Positions 45,422 to 54,057 of a DNA stretch of 64,000 nt are shown piece by piece. The notes under the pieces were generated by a model that was not told the DNA's origin, made no database searches, and saw nothing but the letters and a program-made list of their open reading frames with translations. The stretch comes from Pseudomonas furukawaii (GTDB lineage: Bacteria; Pseudomonadota; Gammaproteobacteria; Pseudomonadales; Pseudomonadaceae), in NCBI RefSeq assembly GCF_002355475.1, contig NZ_AP014862.1, forward strand, positions 3,472,001 to 3,536,000, read 5' to 3'. The position numbers and the translations under genes were made by a program. How positions within the stretch are numbered: the first letter of the stretch is position 1; every line of letters begins with the position of its first letter.

Positions 45422-46971
45422 GCGGACGGGGACAGGGCGCCGGCGCAGGCTGTAGGGTGCGCTGCGCGCACCGCGATCACGGCTTCGAGGTTTCCCGGTG
45501 CGCACGGGGCACCCTACGGATGAGGTACGCGCTCCGGGCCGCCGCAGGGTGCATTGCCCTCAGGCGAACTCGGCCCGCAGTTGCTGGGCCGCCGCCACAG
45601 GCCGTAGGGTGCGCTGCGCGCACCGCGATCGCGGCTTCGAGGTTTCCCGGTGCGCACGGCGCACCCTACGGATGAGGTACGCGCTCCGGGCCGCCGCAGG
45701 GTGCATTGCCCTCAGGCGAACTCGGCCCGCAGCGGACGGGGACAGGACGCCGGCGCAGGCTGTAGGGTGCGCTGCGCGCACCGCGATCGCGGCTTCGAGG
45801 TTTCCCGGTGCGCACGGCGCACCCTACGGATGAGGTACGCGCTCCGGGCCGCCGCAGGGTGCATTGCCCTCAGGCGAACTCGGCCCGCAGCGGACGGGGA
45901 CAGGGCGCCGGCGCAGGCTGTAGGGTGCGCTGCGCGCACCGCGATCACGGCTTCGAGGTTTCCCGGTGCGCACGGCGCACCCTACGGATGAGGTACGCGC
46001 TCCGGGCCGCCGTAGGGTGCATTGCCCTCAGGCGAACTCGGCCCGCAGTTGCTGGGCCGCCGCCACAGGCCGTAGGGTGCGCTGCGCGCACCGCGATCGC
46101 GGCTTCGAGGTTTCCCGGTGCGCACGGCGCACCCTACGGATGAGGTACGCGCTCCGGGCCGCCGTAGGGTGCATTGCCCTCAGGCGAACTCGGCCCGCAG
46201 TGGACGGGGACAGGGCGCCGGCACAGGCTGTAGGGTGCGCTGCGCGCACCGCGATCGCGGCTTCGAGGTTTCCCGGTGCGCACGGCGCACCCTACGGATG
46301 AGGTACGCGCTCCGGGCCGCCGCAGGGTGCATTGCCCTCAGGCGAACTCGGCCCGCAGCGGACGGGGACAGGGCGCCGGCGCAGGCTGTAGGGTGCGCTG
46401 CGCGCACCGCGATCACGGCTTCGAGGTTTCCCGGTGCGCACGGCGCACCCTACGGATGAGGTACGCGCTCCGGGCCGCCGCAGGGTGCATTGCCCTCAGG
46501 CGAACTCGGCCCGCAGCGGACGGGGACCGGGGCGCCGGCGCAGGCTGTAGGGTGCGCTGCGCGCACCGCGATCACGGCTTCGAGGTTTCCCGGTGCGCAC
46601 GGCGCACCCTACGGATGAGGTACGCGCTCCGGGCCGCCGCAGGGTGCATTGCCCTCAGGCGAACTCGGCCCGCAGCGGACGGGGACCGGGGCGCCGGCGC
46701 AGGCTGTAGGGTGCGCTGCGCGCACCGCGATCGCGGCTTCGAGGTTTCCCGGTGCGCACGGCGCACCCTACGGATCAGGTACGCGCTCCGGGCCGCCGTA
46801 GGGTGCATTGCCCTCAGGCGAACTCGGCCCGCAGCGGACGGGGACAGAGCGCCGGCGCAGGCTGTAGGGTGCGCTGCGCGCACCGCGATCGCGGCTTCGA
46901 GGTTTCCCGGTGCGCACGGCGCACCCTACGGATCAGGTACGCGCTCCGGGCCGCCGTAGGGTGCATTGCCC
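45422..46971. repeat. Tandem array of ten units carrying metE-tail copies and hairpins
   Basis: Ten tandem units start at GTAGGGTGCGC positions 45452, 45604, 45762, 45920, 46072, 46230, 46388, 46547, 46706 and 46864. Each has two roughly 22-bp inverted arms (GTAGGGTGCGCTGCG... and ...CGGCGCACCCTAC) around a 22-base loop, then GGATGAGGTACGCGCTCC and CTCAGGCGAACTCGGCCCGC. The last of these is the 3' end of metE, including its stop. Unit ends are of two kinds. Most join the metE tail to CGGACGGGGACAGG, the sequence found just after the nitrate reductase stop. Two join a longer metE tail to the palindrome. Units 1-3 and 4-6 share a higher-order pattern. The frames inside are not a gene. Confidence 0.95.
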
Positions 46972-49293
46972 TCAGGCGAACTCGGCCCGCAGTTGCTGGG
47001 CCGCCGCCACCATGTTCACCAGGGCCGCCTCGGTTTCCGGCCAGGCGCGGGTCTTCAGGCCGCAGTCCGGATTGACCCACAGGCGTTCCACCGGCACCCG
47101 CTGCGCAGCCTTGCGCAGGAGCTTGACCATTTCCTCCTTGCCCGGCACACGCGGCGAGTGGATGTCATAGACGCCCGGGCCGATCTCGTTCGGGTAGGCG
47201 AAGGCCTCGAAGGCGTCCAGCAACTCCATGTCCGAGCGGGAGGTCTCGATGGTGATCACATCGGCGTCCATGGCCGCGATGGACTCGATCACATCGTTGA
47301 ACTCGCTGTAGCACATGTGGGTGTGGATCTGGGTCTCGTCCCGCACCCCGCTGGCGGTCAGGCGGAAGGCTTCGGCAGCCCAGTCCAGGTACCCCTGCCA
47401 CTCGGCCTGGCGCAGCGGCAGGCCCTCGCGGAAGGCGGCTTCGTCGATCTGCACGATGCGGATACCGGCGGCCTCCAGGTCCAGCACCTCGTCGCGTATG
47501 GCCAGCGCCAGTTGCCTGGCCTGCACTTCACGGGGCAGGTCCTCGCGGGGGAAGGACCACATCAGCATGGTCACCGGGCCGGTCAGCATGCCCTTCATCC
47601 ACTTTGCGGTCAGGCCCTGGGCATAGGTGATCCACTCCACCGTCATGGCCTTGGGACGGCTCAGGTCACCGACGATCACCGCCGGTTTCACGCAGCGGGA
47701 GCCGTAGCTCTGGACCCAGCCGAAGCGGGTGAAGGCGTAGCCGTCCAGTTGCTCGGCGAAGTACTCGACCATGTCGTTGCGTTCGGCTTCGCCGTGGACC
47801 AATACGTCCAGCCCCAGCTTCTCCTGCACCTCCACCGCGTGGCGGATCTCGCTGTGCATGGCCTCGGTGTACTCCGCCTCGGACAACCGGCCCTGCCTGA
47901 ACGCCTGCCGTGCCAGGCGAATGGCCGGGGTCTGCGGGAAGGAACCGATGGTGGTGGTGGGGAACAGCGGCAGGTAGAGGCCGTTCCGCTGGCTGGCGAT
48001 GCGCGTGGCGAAGGGCGACGGACGCTGGCTGTCCTGCGGCTTCAGGGCCGCCACACGGGCCTGCACGGCCGGATTGTGGATACGGGGCGACGCGGCACGG
48101 CTGGCCTGCACGGCGCGGCTCGCGGCCAGGGCGGCGAGCACGTCCGGGGCTTCCGGCTCGCTCAGGGCACGGGCCAGTACCGCGACCTCCTCGCACTTCT
48201 GCACGGCGAAGGCCAGCCAGCTCTTCAGCTCAGCGTCCAACTGGTCTTCGCGGGCCAGGTCCACCGGGCTGTGCAGCAGCGAGCACGACGGCGCCACCCA
48301 GAGGCGATCGCCAAGACGGTCGTGGGCGTGGCGCAGCACCTCCAGGGCCTTCTCCAGGTCGCAGCGCCAGACGTTGCGGCCGTTCACCAGGCCCAGCGAC
48401 AGCACCTTGTAGGCCGGCAGGCGGTCGAGGATGGTCGGGTACTGCTCGGGCGCGCGCACCAGGTCGATGTGCAGGCCATCCACCGGCAGGCCGGCGGCCA
48501 GGCCGAGGTTGTCCTCCAGCCCGCCGAAATAGGTGGCCACCAGCTTCTTCAGCGGCTCCTTCTGCAGCAGGTTGTAGCCGCGCTCGAAGGCGTTCTTCCA
48601 GTCCTGGGGCAGGTCCAGCGCCAGGATCGGCTCGTCGATCTGCACCCACTCCACGCCCTGGGCGGCCAGGCGCTGGAAGATCTGCCCGTAGAGCGGCAGC
48701 AGGCGCTCCAGCAGCTCGAGTTTGTCGAATTCGGCGCCCTTGGCCTTGCCCAGCCAGAGGTAGGTCAGCGGGCCGATCACCACGGGCTTGGCCTTATGGC
48801 CGAGGGCCTGGGCCTCTTCGACCTCTTCGAAGAGTTGCTCCCAGCTCAGGGCGAAGGTCTGGTCGGCGGTGAACTCCGGGACCAGGTAGTGGTAGTTGGT
48901 GTCGAACCACTTGGTTAGCTCCTGCGCGAGAAGCGGCTGGGCGTGGGCACCGCCGCAGCAGCTGTCGCCGCCTTTCGCCCCAAGGGTGCCACGGGCCATG
49001 GCGAACAGGGTCTGCAGGGTCGGCCCGGCCTCGCCCTGGCCACGGAAGCGCTCGGGGATGACGCCGAAGGTCAGGGAATGGGTCAGTACCTGGTCGTACC
49101 AGGCGAAGTCGCCGACCGGCAGCAGCTCGATGCCGGCGTCCTTCTGCACTTGCCAGTGCCGGGCGCGCAGCTCGCGGCCGACGGCGCGCAGGCCCGCTTC
49201 GTCCAGCTCGCCTTTCCAGAAGGCCTCCTGAGCCTTCTTCAGCTCGCGGTCACCGCCGATACGGGGGAAGCCAAGGTTATGTGCCAGTGCCAT
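46972..49293 (-). CDS. metE: Cobalamin-independent methionine synthase
   Basis: The 773-residue protein is full length. The N-terminal beta-alpha barrel begins [20 protein letters not shown], a conserved pterin-binding start; the C-terminal barrel has [15 protein letters not shown] and the zinc ligands in THMCYSEF and NPDCGLKTR. It transfers a methyl group from 5-methyltetrahydrofolate-triglutamate to homocysteine in the cytoplasm. The final codons (QLRAEFA and stop) are copied repeatedly in the downstream array. There is no room for a cobalamin riboswitch upstream (147 bp to the oprC stop); a TTGAG-N5-CTCAA inverted repeat is present instead. The start ATG at 49293 has AGGAG upstream. Confidence 0.96.
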   Translation of the reverse strand: MALAHNLGFPRIGGDRELKKAQEAFWKGELDEAGLRAVGRELRARHWQVQKDAGIELLPVGDFAWYDQVLTHSLTFGVIPERFRGQGEAGPTLQTLFAMARGTLGAKGGDSCCGGAHAQPLLAQELTKWFDTNYHYLVPEFTADQTFALSWEQLFEEVEEAQALGHKAKPVVIGPLTYLWLGKAKGAEFDKLELLERLLPLYGQIFQRLAAQGVEWVQIDEPILALDLPQDWKNAFERGYNLLQKEPLKKLVATYFGGLEDNLGLAAGLPVDGLHIDLVRAPEQYPTILDRLPAYKVLSLGLVNGRNVWRCDLEKALEVLRHAHDRLGDRLWVAPSCSLLHSPVDLAREDQLDAELKSWLAFAVQKCEEVAVLARALSEPEAPDVLAALAASRAVQASRAASPRIHNPAVQARVAALKPQDSQRPSPFATRIASQRNGLYLPLFPTTTIGSFPQTPAIRLARQAFRQGRLSEAEYTEAMHSEIRHAVEVQEKLGLDVLVHGEAERNDMVEYFAEQLDGYAFTRFGWVQSYGSRCVKPAVIVGDLSRPKAMTVEWITYAQGLTAKWMKGMLTGPVTMLMWSFPREDLPREVQARQLALAIRDEVLDLEAAGIRIVQIDEAAFREGLPLRQAEWQGYLDWAAEAFRLTASGVRDETQIHTHMCYSEFNDVIESIAAMDADVITIETSRSDMELLDAFEAFAYPNEIGPGVYDIHSPRVPGKEEMVKLLRKAAQRVPVERLWVNPDCGLKTRAWPETEAALVNMVAAAQQLRAEFA

Positions 49294-49363
49294 GGGATAG
49301 AGCTCCTTTCAATTCGTGGCGACATTGTCCGGAGCCCCTGAGCATGAAACAAACTCAATGTAT

Positions 49364-49378
49364 TTGAGATGAACTCAA
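49364..49378 (-). promoter_or_regulatory. MetR-like inverted repeat upstream of metE
   Basis: TTGAG and CTCAA flank ATGAA about 70 bp before the metE start. MetR boxes are TGAA-N5-TTCA-like, so this is a possible site for MetR, which activates metE with homocysteine. No metR gene is adjacent. The match is approximate. Confidence 0.4.
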
Positions 49379-49440
49379 GTTCCATTCATGTTGAACGACC
49401 AGGGGACGAATGCCCCCGGCCCAGGGCAAGGCCGCCCGGA

Positions 49441-51564
49441 TCAGAAGCTGAAGTCCAGCCGGGTCCAGAGGGTTCGCCCCGGCTCGTTGATCGCCACCGG
49501 ATCGGCCGGGAAGCCGAAGCCGGCGTCGCCCGCGAGGTTGAGGTGCTCGGCGTAGGTCTTGTCGAAGAGGTTGTCGACTCCGGCGCTGACCTTGAGCTCC
49601 TTGCTCAGGCGGTACGCGGCGTTGGCCGAGACCACGCCGAAGCCGGCACTCTTGTCGAAGTCCTGGCCCACCACATTGCCCTGGCCCTCGGCCACGCGGT
49701 TCTGCGCCGCCACCAGGCGCCAGAGGGCACCGGCGCTCCAGTCGCCCTGCTCGAAGGTCAGGCCGAGGCGGCCTTCCAGCGGCGGCATCTGCGGCAACGC
49801 CTTGCCATCGGAGCTGTTCTTGCCCCAGGCGTAGGCCAGGGTCGCGTCGGTCCTCCAGTTGGGGGCGAAGCGCCAGGCCGCACCCAGTTCGCCGCCCATG
49901 ATGCGCGCGTCGATGTTCTCGGCCCGGGAGGTGGCGCCCATCATCCCCGGGCTGTAGGTGAAGAGGATGTAGTCGCGCACCTGGCCGAGGTAGCCGGAGG
50001 CCCAGGCCTCCAGGTTCTCGCCGCTGTACTGCACGCCAAGGTCCAGCTGGGTGGTTTTCTCCGGCTTCACCCCATCGAAGGCGTTGGCGGCGCTGGCCGG
50101 TCCCCGCTTCGGTGAGAACAGCTCCCAGTAGTCAGGGAAGCGCTGTACGTGGCCCAGGCCGGCGTAAAGGGTCGTGGGGGACTCCGCCAGGTCGTGCTCG
50201 TAGCGGAGGAAGCCGCTGGGCAGGGTGTCGGCGCGGGTTTCGCCGGCGGTGGGGTTGGGCATGGCCATCATGCCGGTGGTTTCGCGAAAGTCCTTGGCCG
50301 AGGAACGGTCCAGGCGCGCACCAGCGATGGCGCGGTTGCGCGGGGCCAGGTACCAGGTGGACTCGGCGAAGGCGCCGTAGCTGTGGAACACCGCGTCCTT
50401 GTCCCAGGCGAACTGGTCGGCGTCGGTGTAGGTGCCGCTTATCATGTCGTAGCGGGAGCTGCGCTCGCGGTGCTCGCTGCGCAGGGCGTCGACCCCGGCC
50501 ACCAGCTCCACGTCGGTCCACTTGAAGGTGGCGGCGACGCGCCCGCCAAGGGTGCGGCGGTCGACGGCGGAGGCCATCGGCATGGGCATCATGCTGGTGG
50601 GATCGGGGTTGCGCAGGCGGAAGTTGTCCATCACATGGTCGGCGTAGTTGTAGTAGACCTGCGCCTCCAGCTTGTCGAGCACTTCACTTATGTTGTTGCG
50701 CTCGAAGCGCAGGCCGAGGCTTTCCCGCAGGAACTGGCTGCCGTCCATGCCGCGCCCGGCGTAGCGGGCCTCGCCGTTGCCACGGCCGGCCGTGAGCTCC
50801 ACCAGGGTATCGGCATCCGGGGTCCAGCCCAGCGCCAGGTCGCCGTTCCACTTGCTCCAGCGCGACGGCAGGGTGTTCCCGCTGCCGTCCTCGTAGTCGT
50901 CGGCCTGGGCCTGGTTGCCCACCAGCCGCAGGTAGCCCTGCTCGCCACCGACGGCGCCGTCCAGCACCTTGTCGAAGCGGCCATTGGAGCCGGCCAGGAC
51001 GCTGCCGCGCAGGCGACCGCCCAGTTCGCTGAAGGATTCCGGCTCCCGCTCGAACAGCACGGTGCCTGCGGAGGCGCCCGGCCCCCAGAGCACGGTCTGC
51101 GGGCCCTTGATCACGGTGAGCTTGTCGAAGGTCTCCGGCGAGATGTAGGAGCTGGGGGCGTCCATGCGGAACGGACAGGCGCCGATCATCAGACCGCCAT
51201 TGGTGCGCAGGTTGAGCCGCGAACCGAGCATGCCACGCAGCACCGGATCGCTGTTGCTGCCGCCGTTGCGCACGGCGGAGAAGCCGGGAATGGTCTTCAG
51301 GTAATCGGCGGCATCGCTGGCGGGCACCGGCTGGCGCGGTTGCCTGGGATCGGTCACCACGGTCAGCGGCGAGCTCTGCTGGACGGCGGTGATGACGGTG
51401 GCGTCGATCTCCTCCGGCTGCTCCTGCGCCAGTGCCTGGCCGGCCAGGGCAAGGCCGAGGAACAGGGCGAAGCCGCGACGCCAGCGCAGGCGGGCATCGG
51501 CAAGGGAGAAACGGAGGGCGTGCGGGCGCGCGTCGGCGCGACCTTGTTGGATGGACAGTGTCAT
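49441..51564 (-). CDS. oprC: TonB-dependent copper receptor OprC
   Basis: The 707-residue outer membrane receptor has a long N-terminal export segment (RRGFALFLGLALAGQALAQE), a plug domain (DYLKTIPGFSAVRNGGSNSD, SRLNLRTNGG) and a 22-strand barrel ending in the C-terminal aromatic LWTRLDFSF. The motif GACPFRMDAP in the plug (near residue 130) matches the Cys/Met copper site described in OprC. It brings copper across the outer membrane using TonB energy. The two upstream DUF2946 genes are in the same orientation, as in the PA3788-PA3790 neighbourhood of P. aeruginosa. The ATG at 51564 is chosen; longer frames include non-signal residues. Confidence 0.92.
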   Translation of the reverse strand: MTLSIQQGRADARPHALRFSLADARLRWRRGFALFLGLALAGQALAQEQPEEIDATVITAVQQSSPLTVVTDPRQPRQPVPASDAADYLKTIPGFSAVRNGGSNSDPVLRGMLGSRLNLRTNGGLMIGACPFRMDAPSSYISPETFDKLTVIKGPQTVLWGPGASAGTVLFEREPESFSELGGRLRGSVLAGSNGRFDKVLDGAVGGEQGYLRLVGNQAQADDYEDGSGNTLPSRWSKWNGDLALGWTPDADTLVELTAGRGNGEARYAGRGMDGSQFLRESLGLRFERNNISEVLDKLEAQVYYNYADHVMDNFRLRNPDPTSMMPMPMASAVDRRTLGGRVAATFKWTDVELVAGVDALRSEHRERSSRYDMISGTYTDADQFAWDKDAVFHSYGAFAESTWYLAPRNRAIAGARLDRSSAKDFRETTGMMAMPNPTAGETRADTLPSGFLRYEHDLAESPTTLYAGLGHVQRFPDYWELFSPKRGPASAANAFDGVKPEKTTQLDLGVQYSGENLEAWASGYLGQVRDYILFTYSPGMMGATSRAENIDARIMGGELGAAWRFAPNWRTDATLAYAWGKNSSDGKALPQMPPLEGRLGLTFEQGDWSAGALWRLVAAQNRVAEGQGNVVGQDFDKSAGFGVVSANAAYRLSKELKVSAGVDNLFDKTYAEHLNLAGDAGFGFPADPVAINEPGRTLWTRLDFSF

Positions 51565-51619
51565 GGTTCTTCCAGAATCGGTTATCAGGCGGCCCCTTTC
51601 GGGGCGGTCGGTCGGCGAA

Positions 51620-52009
51620 TCAGGAAGTCGTTGGGGGCGCACGGGGACGCGCGCCGGGAAACAGGGCCGGCTCGCCGGGGCGACCCAGGCGCAGCGTGCG
51701 CGGCGGCTCGACAGCGGACAGGAAGCTCCAGGCGAGCGCCAGCGTCGAACCGCCCAGGCCTGGGCTGGTGGCCAGGAGGGAGCAGTAACCGCAGGCGTCC
51801 AGCGCGGAGGCCGGTCCGTGATGGGCGGGAGCCCTGGGCGCTGGCGGGCCGTCATCATGGTCACAGGCCAGTTCGGCGACCCAGTGCGGCAAGGAAGGCT
51901 CGGCGGCGCGAACCTGGGACACCAGGGCGCCGACATAGATCGCCAGCATCGCGAACAGCGCCAACCAGGCGCCAAGCCGCTGAGCGGGTGTACGAGAGCA
52001 CCGGGTCAT
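51620..52009 (-). CDS. DUF2946-family protein
   Basis: The 129-residue protein has one N-terminal membrane segment (LGAWLALFAMLAIYVGALVSQV, about residues 12-33). A polar stretch follows with CDHDDG and then the DUF2946 core ACGYCSLLATSPGLGG (paired cysteines) before a second hydrophobic segment. The family is found next to copper receptors, and the cysteine and histidine residues could bind copper in the periplasm or inner membrane; this is inference. It lies 55 bp before oprC and is probably cotranscribed. Confidence 0.8.
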   Translation of the reverse strand: MTRCSRTPAQRLGAWLALFAMLAIYVGALVSQVRAAEPSLPHWVAELACDHDDGPPAPRAPAHHGPASALDACGYCSLLATSPGLGGSTLALAWSFLSAVEPPRTLRLGRPGEPALFPGARPRAPPTTS

Positions 52010-52282
52010 GGAACCCGGGCCCCGCCATGCGAACACGGACGGCCGCTCGACCACCGCTCGCTCGCGCGGAACAGACCGGTGGCGATAGCGATCCACTCCT
52101 TGAACATCAAGACGAAACTCCTGCACCGGTGGCACCCATTCTTTCGCGATCTGGAGGGGAAACAGGGCAACCCGTCACCCCGAGCAAGTGAACCCGATCA
52201 GCGAACCCCTTGAATTAGGATCTGTACGAAAACAGCGGGACCCGTCGCGCCGGCCGCAAGGGCACTGGGCGCGATGGAGGGC

Positions 52283-52663
52283 TTAGTGCAGGGGAGAAGC
52301 GCGGGGATTGGCCGAAGGCCAGAGATAACGCGGAGGCGCCTTGCGGCGGGATTCGAGGACAGGCGGCCGGGCATCGCGGACGCCCAGCAGCCAGGCCAAT
52401 ATGAACAGCGCGGCGATGCCGAGGATGACGGTGCCGCAGACCGGGCACTTCAGGGCGGCGGAGAAGGCCGACGCGGTGCTGCCTCCCAGATCGCCGTCCA
52501 GGGCGAATCCCGTCGAGTCGGTGGCGCAGAAGGCACCGCCCAGGCCACTCAGCTCCAATCCCATGGCCTGGCCATGGTGCAAGCCGCAGGCGAACAGATT
52601 GAACAGGACGCAGGCATAGAGCATCCAGGCAATCAGCGAGCGGTCTTGGCGGCTTGTTTTCAT
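52283..52663 (-). CDS. DUF2946-like membrane protein
   Basis: The 126-residue protein begins MKTSRQDRSLIAWMLYACVLFNLFACGLHHGQAMG. A membrane helix is followed by the His-His pair, then FCATDSTGF, and LKCPVCGTVILGIAALFILAWLLG, where a CPVC motif precedes a second helix. Paired cysteines next to membrane helices recall the DUF2946 family and suggest copper binding. It is upstream of the first DUF2946 gene with a gap of about 270 bp in the same orientation, so the three genes form a copper-uptake module. Confidence 0.75.
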   Translation of the reverse strand: MKTSRQDRSLIAWMLYACVLFNLFACGLHHGQAMGLELSGLGGAFCATDSTGFALDGDLGGSTASAFSAALKCPVCGTVILGIAALFILAWLLGVRDARPPVLESRRKAPPRYLWPSANPRASPLH

Positions 52664-52839
52664 GGGCGGCGACTCTAGCACCGGGCCATCACGCCTGGAA
52701 GCCGCAAGCGGCTGCGGTGAGTTGCCGCACACGCCAGGGCCGTCAGGGCCCGTGGGAACTGCCAGCCCGTGCGTCGCGGGAGTCCGGGGCAGGCTGGCCA
52801 CCCGGACGGATTTCGCATCGCCCTGCCCCGCCGGGACGA

Positions 52840-53256
52840 TCAGGCGCCCCGCCGCTCCAGGCCGCTGTAGAGGAACATGCCGGCGACCATGGCCAGCACG
52901 AACAGCCAGGCCTGCCAGTGACCGGTGAAGAGCAGGACCAGGCCCGGCCCCGGGCAGAGCCCGGCAATCCCCCAGCCCACGCCGAACAGCAGGCTGCCGC
53001 CGATCAGGCGGCGATCCAGCTGGCGATTGGCGGGCAACTGCATCGACGCCCCCAGCCAGGACGTTCGCCGCCCACGGGCCAGGGTGAAGGCCGGGAAGGC
53101 CACGGCAATGGCGCCGCCCATCACCAGGGCCAGAGACGGGTCCCAGGCGCCGGCAAGGTCGAGGAAAGCCAGGACCTTGCCCGGGTCGGCCATGCCGGCC
53201 AGCAGCAGACCCAGGCCGAACAGCAACCCGGCGAGGAAAGCGCTCAGGCGTCTCAT
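52840..53256 (-). CDS. YeeE/YedE half-transporter, second subunit
   Basis: The 138-residue membrane protein starts MRRLSAFLAGLLFGLGLLLAGMADPGKVLAFLDLAG, the GMADPxKVxxFLD motif of the DUF6691 branch, and has GVGWGIAGLCPGPGLVLL (cysteine at about 110). With the upstream 146-residue gene it corresponds to one complete YeeE/YedE transporter split in two, as in PmpA/PmpB persulfide-type importers. It overlaps the upstream gene by four bases. Its role is movement of a sulfur species across the inner membrane; direction and ligand are uncertain. Confidence 0.85.
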   Translation of the reverse strand: MRRLSAFLAGLLFGLGLLLAGMADPGKVLAFLDLAGAWDPSLALVMGGAIAVAFPAFTLARGRRTSWLGASMQLPANRQLDRRLIGGSLLFGVGWGIAGLCPGPGLVLLFTGHWQAWLFVLAMVAGMFLYSGLERRGA

Positions 53257-53693
53257 GGCGTACCTCCCAGCAGGTGACGCAGCACCAGCACCGTCAGGAA
53301 ACCGGTGGACATGAAGGCCAGGGTGGCCGCCAGCGACCGGGGCGACAGTCGCGCCAGGCCGCAGACGCCATGGCCACTGGTGCAGCCGGAGCCGTAGCGG
53401 GTGCCGACGCCCACCAGCAACCCGGCCAGCACCAGCGCCGGCCAGCCCGCGTCGAAGCGCACGGTCGGCTCACCCCGCAGCAGGATCCAGGGCAACGGCG
53501 CCACCACCAGGCCGAGGAGGAACAGGGCTTTTTCGTCAAGACCGTCGCCGCTGCGCTGCAGCAGGCTTCCCAGCAATCCGCTGATGCCGGCGATACGGCC
53601 GTTGGCGAGTATGAAGAGGCTGGCGGACAGGCCGATCAGGGCTCCACCCGCCAGGGCGCTCCAGGGCGTGAACGCCTGCCAGTCGATGGTCAC
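53253..53693 (-). CDS. YeeE/YedE half-transporter, first subunit
   Basis: The 146-residue membrane protein contains GGALIGLSASLFILANGRIAG near the start and GVGTRYGSGCTSGHGVCGLARLSPRSL (about 90-116). The paired Cys in GCTSGHGVCG is the sulfur-species pore motif of the family. It is the upstream partner of the 138-residue gene and overlaps it by four bases. The promoter at 53740-53755 carries a perfect CsoR-type palindrome, so expression probably responds to persulfide or copper through a regulator elsewhere in the genome. Confidence 0.85.
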   Translation of the reverse strand: MTIDWQAFTPWSALAGGALIGLSASLFILANGRIAGISGLLGSLLQRSGDGLDEKALFLLGLVVAPLPWILLRGEPTVRFDAGWPALVLAGLLVGVGTRYGSGCTSGHGVCGLARLSPRSLAATLAFMSTGFLTVLVLRHLLGGTP

Positions 53694-53739
53694 GGTGATT
53701 CCTTGGCTGCAAAGCCGGTGGGGATGACAGCGCGATCAT

Positions 53740-53755
53740 ATACCCCTGGGGGTAT
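53740..53755 (-). promoter_or_regulatory. CsoR/CstR-type operator
   Basis: ATACCCCTGGGGGTAT has perfect seven-base arms (ATACCCC/GGGGTAT) around TG. This is the form of operators for CsoR-family repressors that sense copper, formaldehyde or persulfide. It lies 47 bp before the YeeE/YedE pair. No csoR, frmR or cstR gene is in the window. Confidence 0.7.
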
Positions 53756-54057
53756 TATTGAACAGACGGTATCCGACTGGACGGCTCCACGGCACCGCCC
53801 TTGGGAGGGCGTGCGCCGGCGGTGTGGACGCTTGTGGCGGAACGCGCACCCTCCTGGTGCGTCCAGACTGTGTAGCCCGGTGCCACTGCCGTTACGCCTG
53901 GTAATGTCGCGCGCACGTCACCCGGCATGGCGCCGAGCATTAATCGACATAAATCGATGTTTAAACTGACATGGCGCGACAATTGCTTACATTTATGCGA
54001 CCTAAGCGGATAGATATCGGCTTAGAACCGACAGAAGCTCAACAAAGGTTGCCGCAA
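53756..54057. other. Promoter region of the polyamine-binding protein gene
   Basis: About 300 bp without a supportable gene. CTGACA near 53966 with an ACATTT about 17 bases on is a possible -35/-10 pair, placing transcription start close to 54000, just inside a longer in-frame extension of the next gene. The rest shows no clear operator. Confidence 0.35.

Noticed and set aside
45422-46971. CRISPR array
   Set aside because: The units are 150-160 bp and nearly identical throughout, with no short repeat plus unique spacers and no cas genes.
45277-47170. Repeated frames of 111-227 codons across the tandem array on both strands
   Set aside because: They are translations of the same non-coding units; unit length is mostly not a multiple of three, and they have no start signals or known motifs.
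46966-48918. Long plus-strand frame opposite metE
   Set aside because: It mirrors the real metE frame on the minus strand; high GC content makes such antisense frames common.
49294-49440. Cobalamin riboswitch upstream of metE
   Set aside because: The space is too short and the conserved B12-box sequence is not seen.
53971-54057. Upstream start for the polyamine-binding protein
   Set aside because: It would place about 30 residues before a complete Sec signal peptide, and the likely promoter overlaps it.
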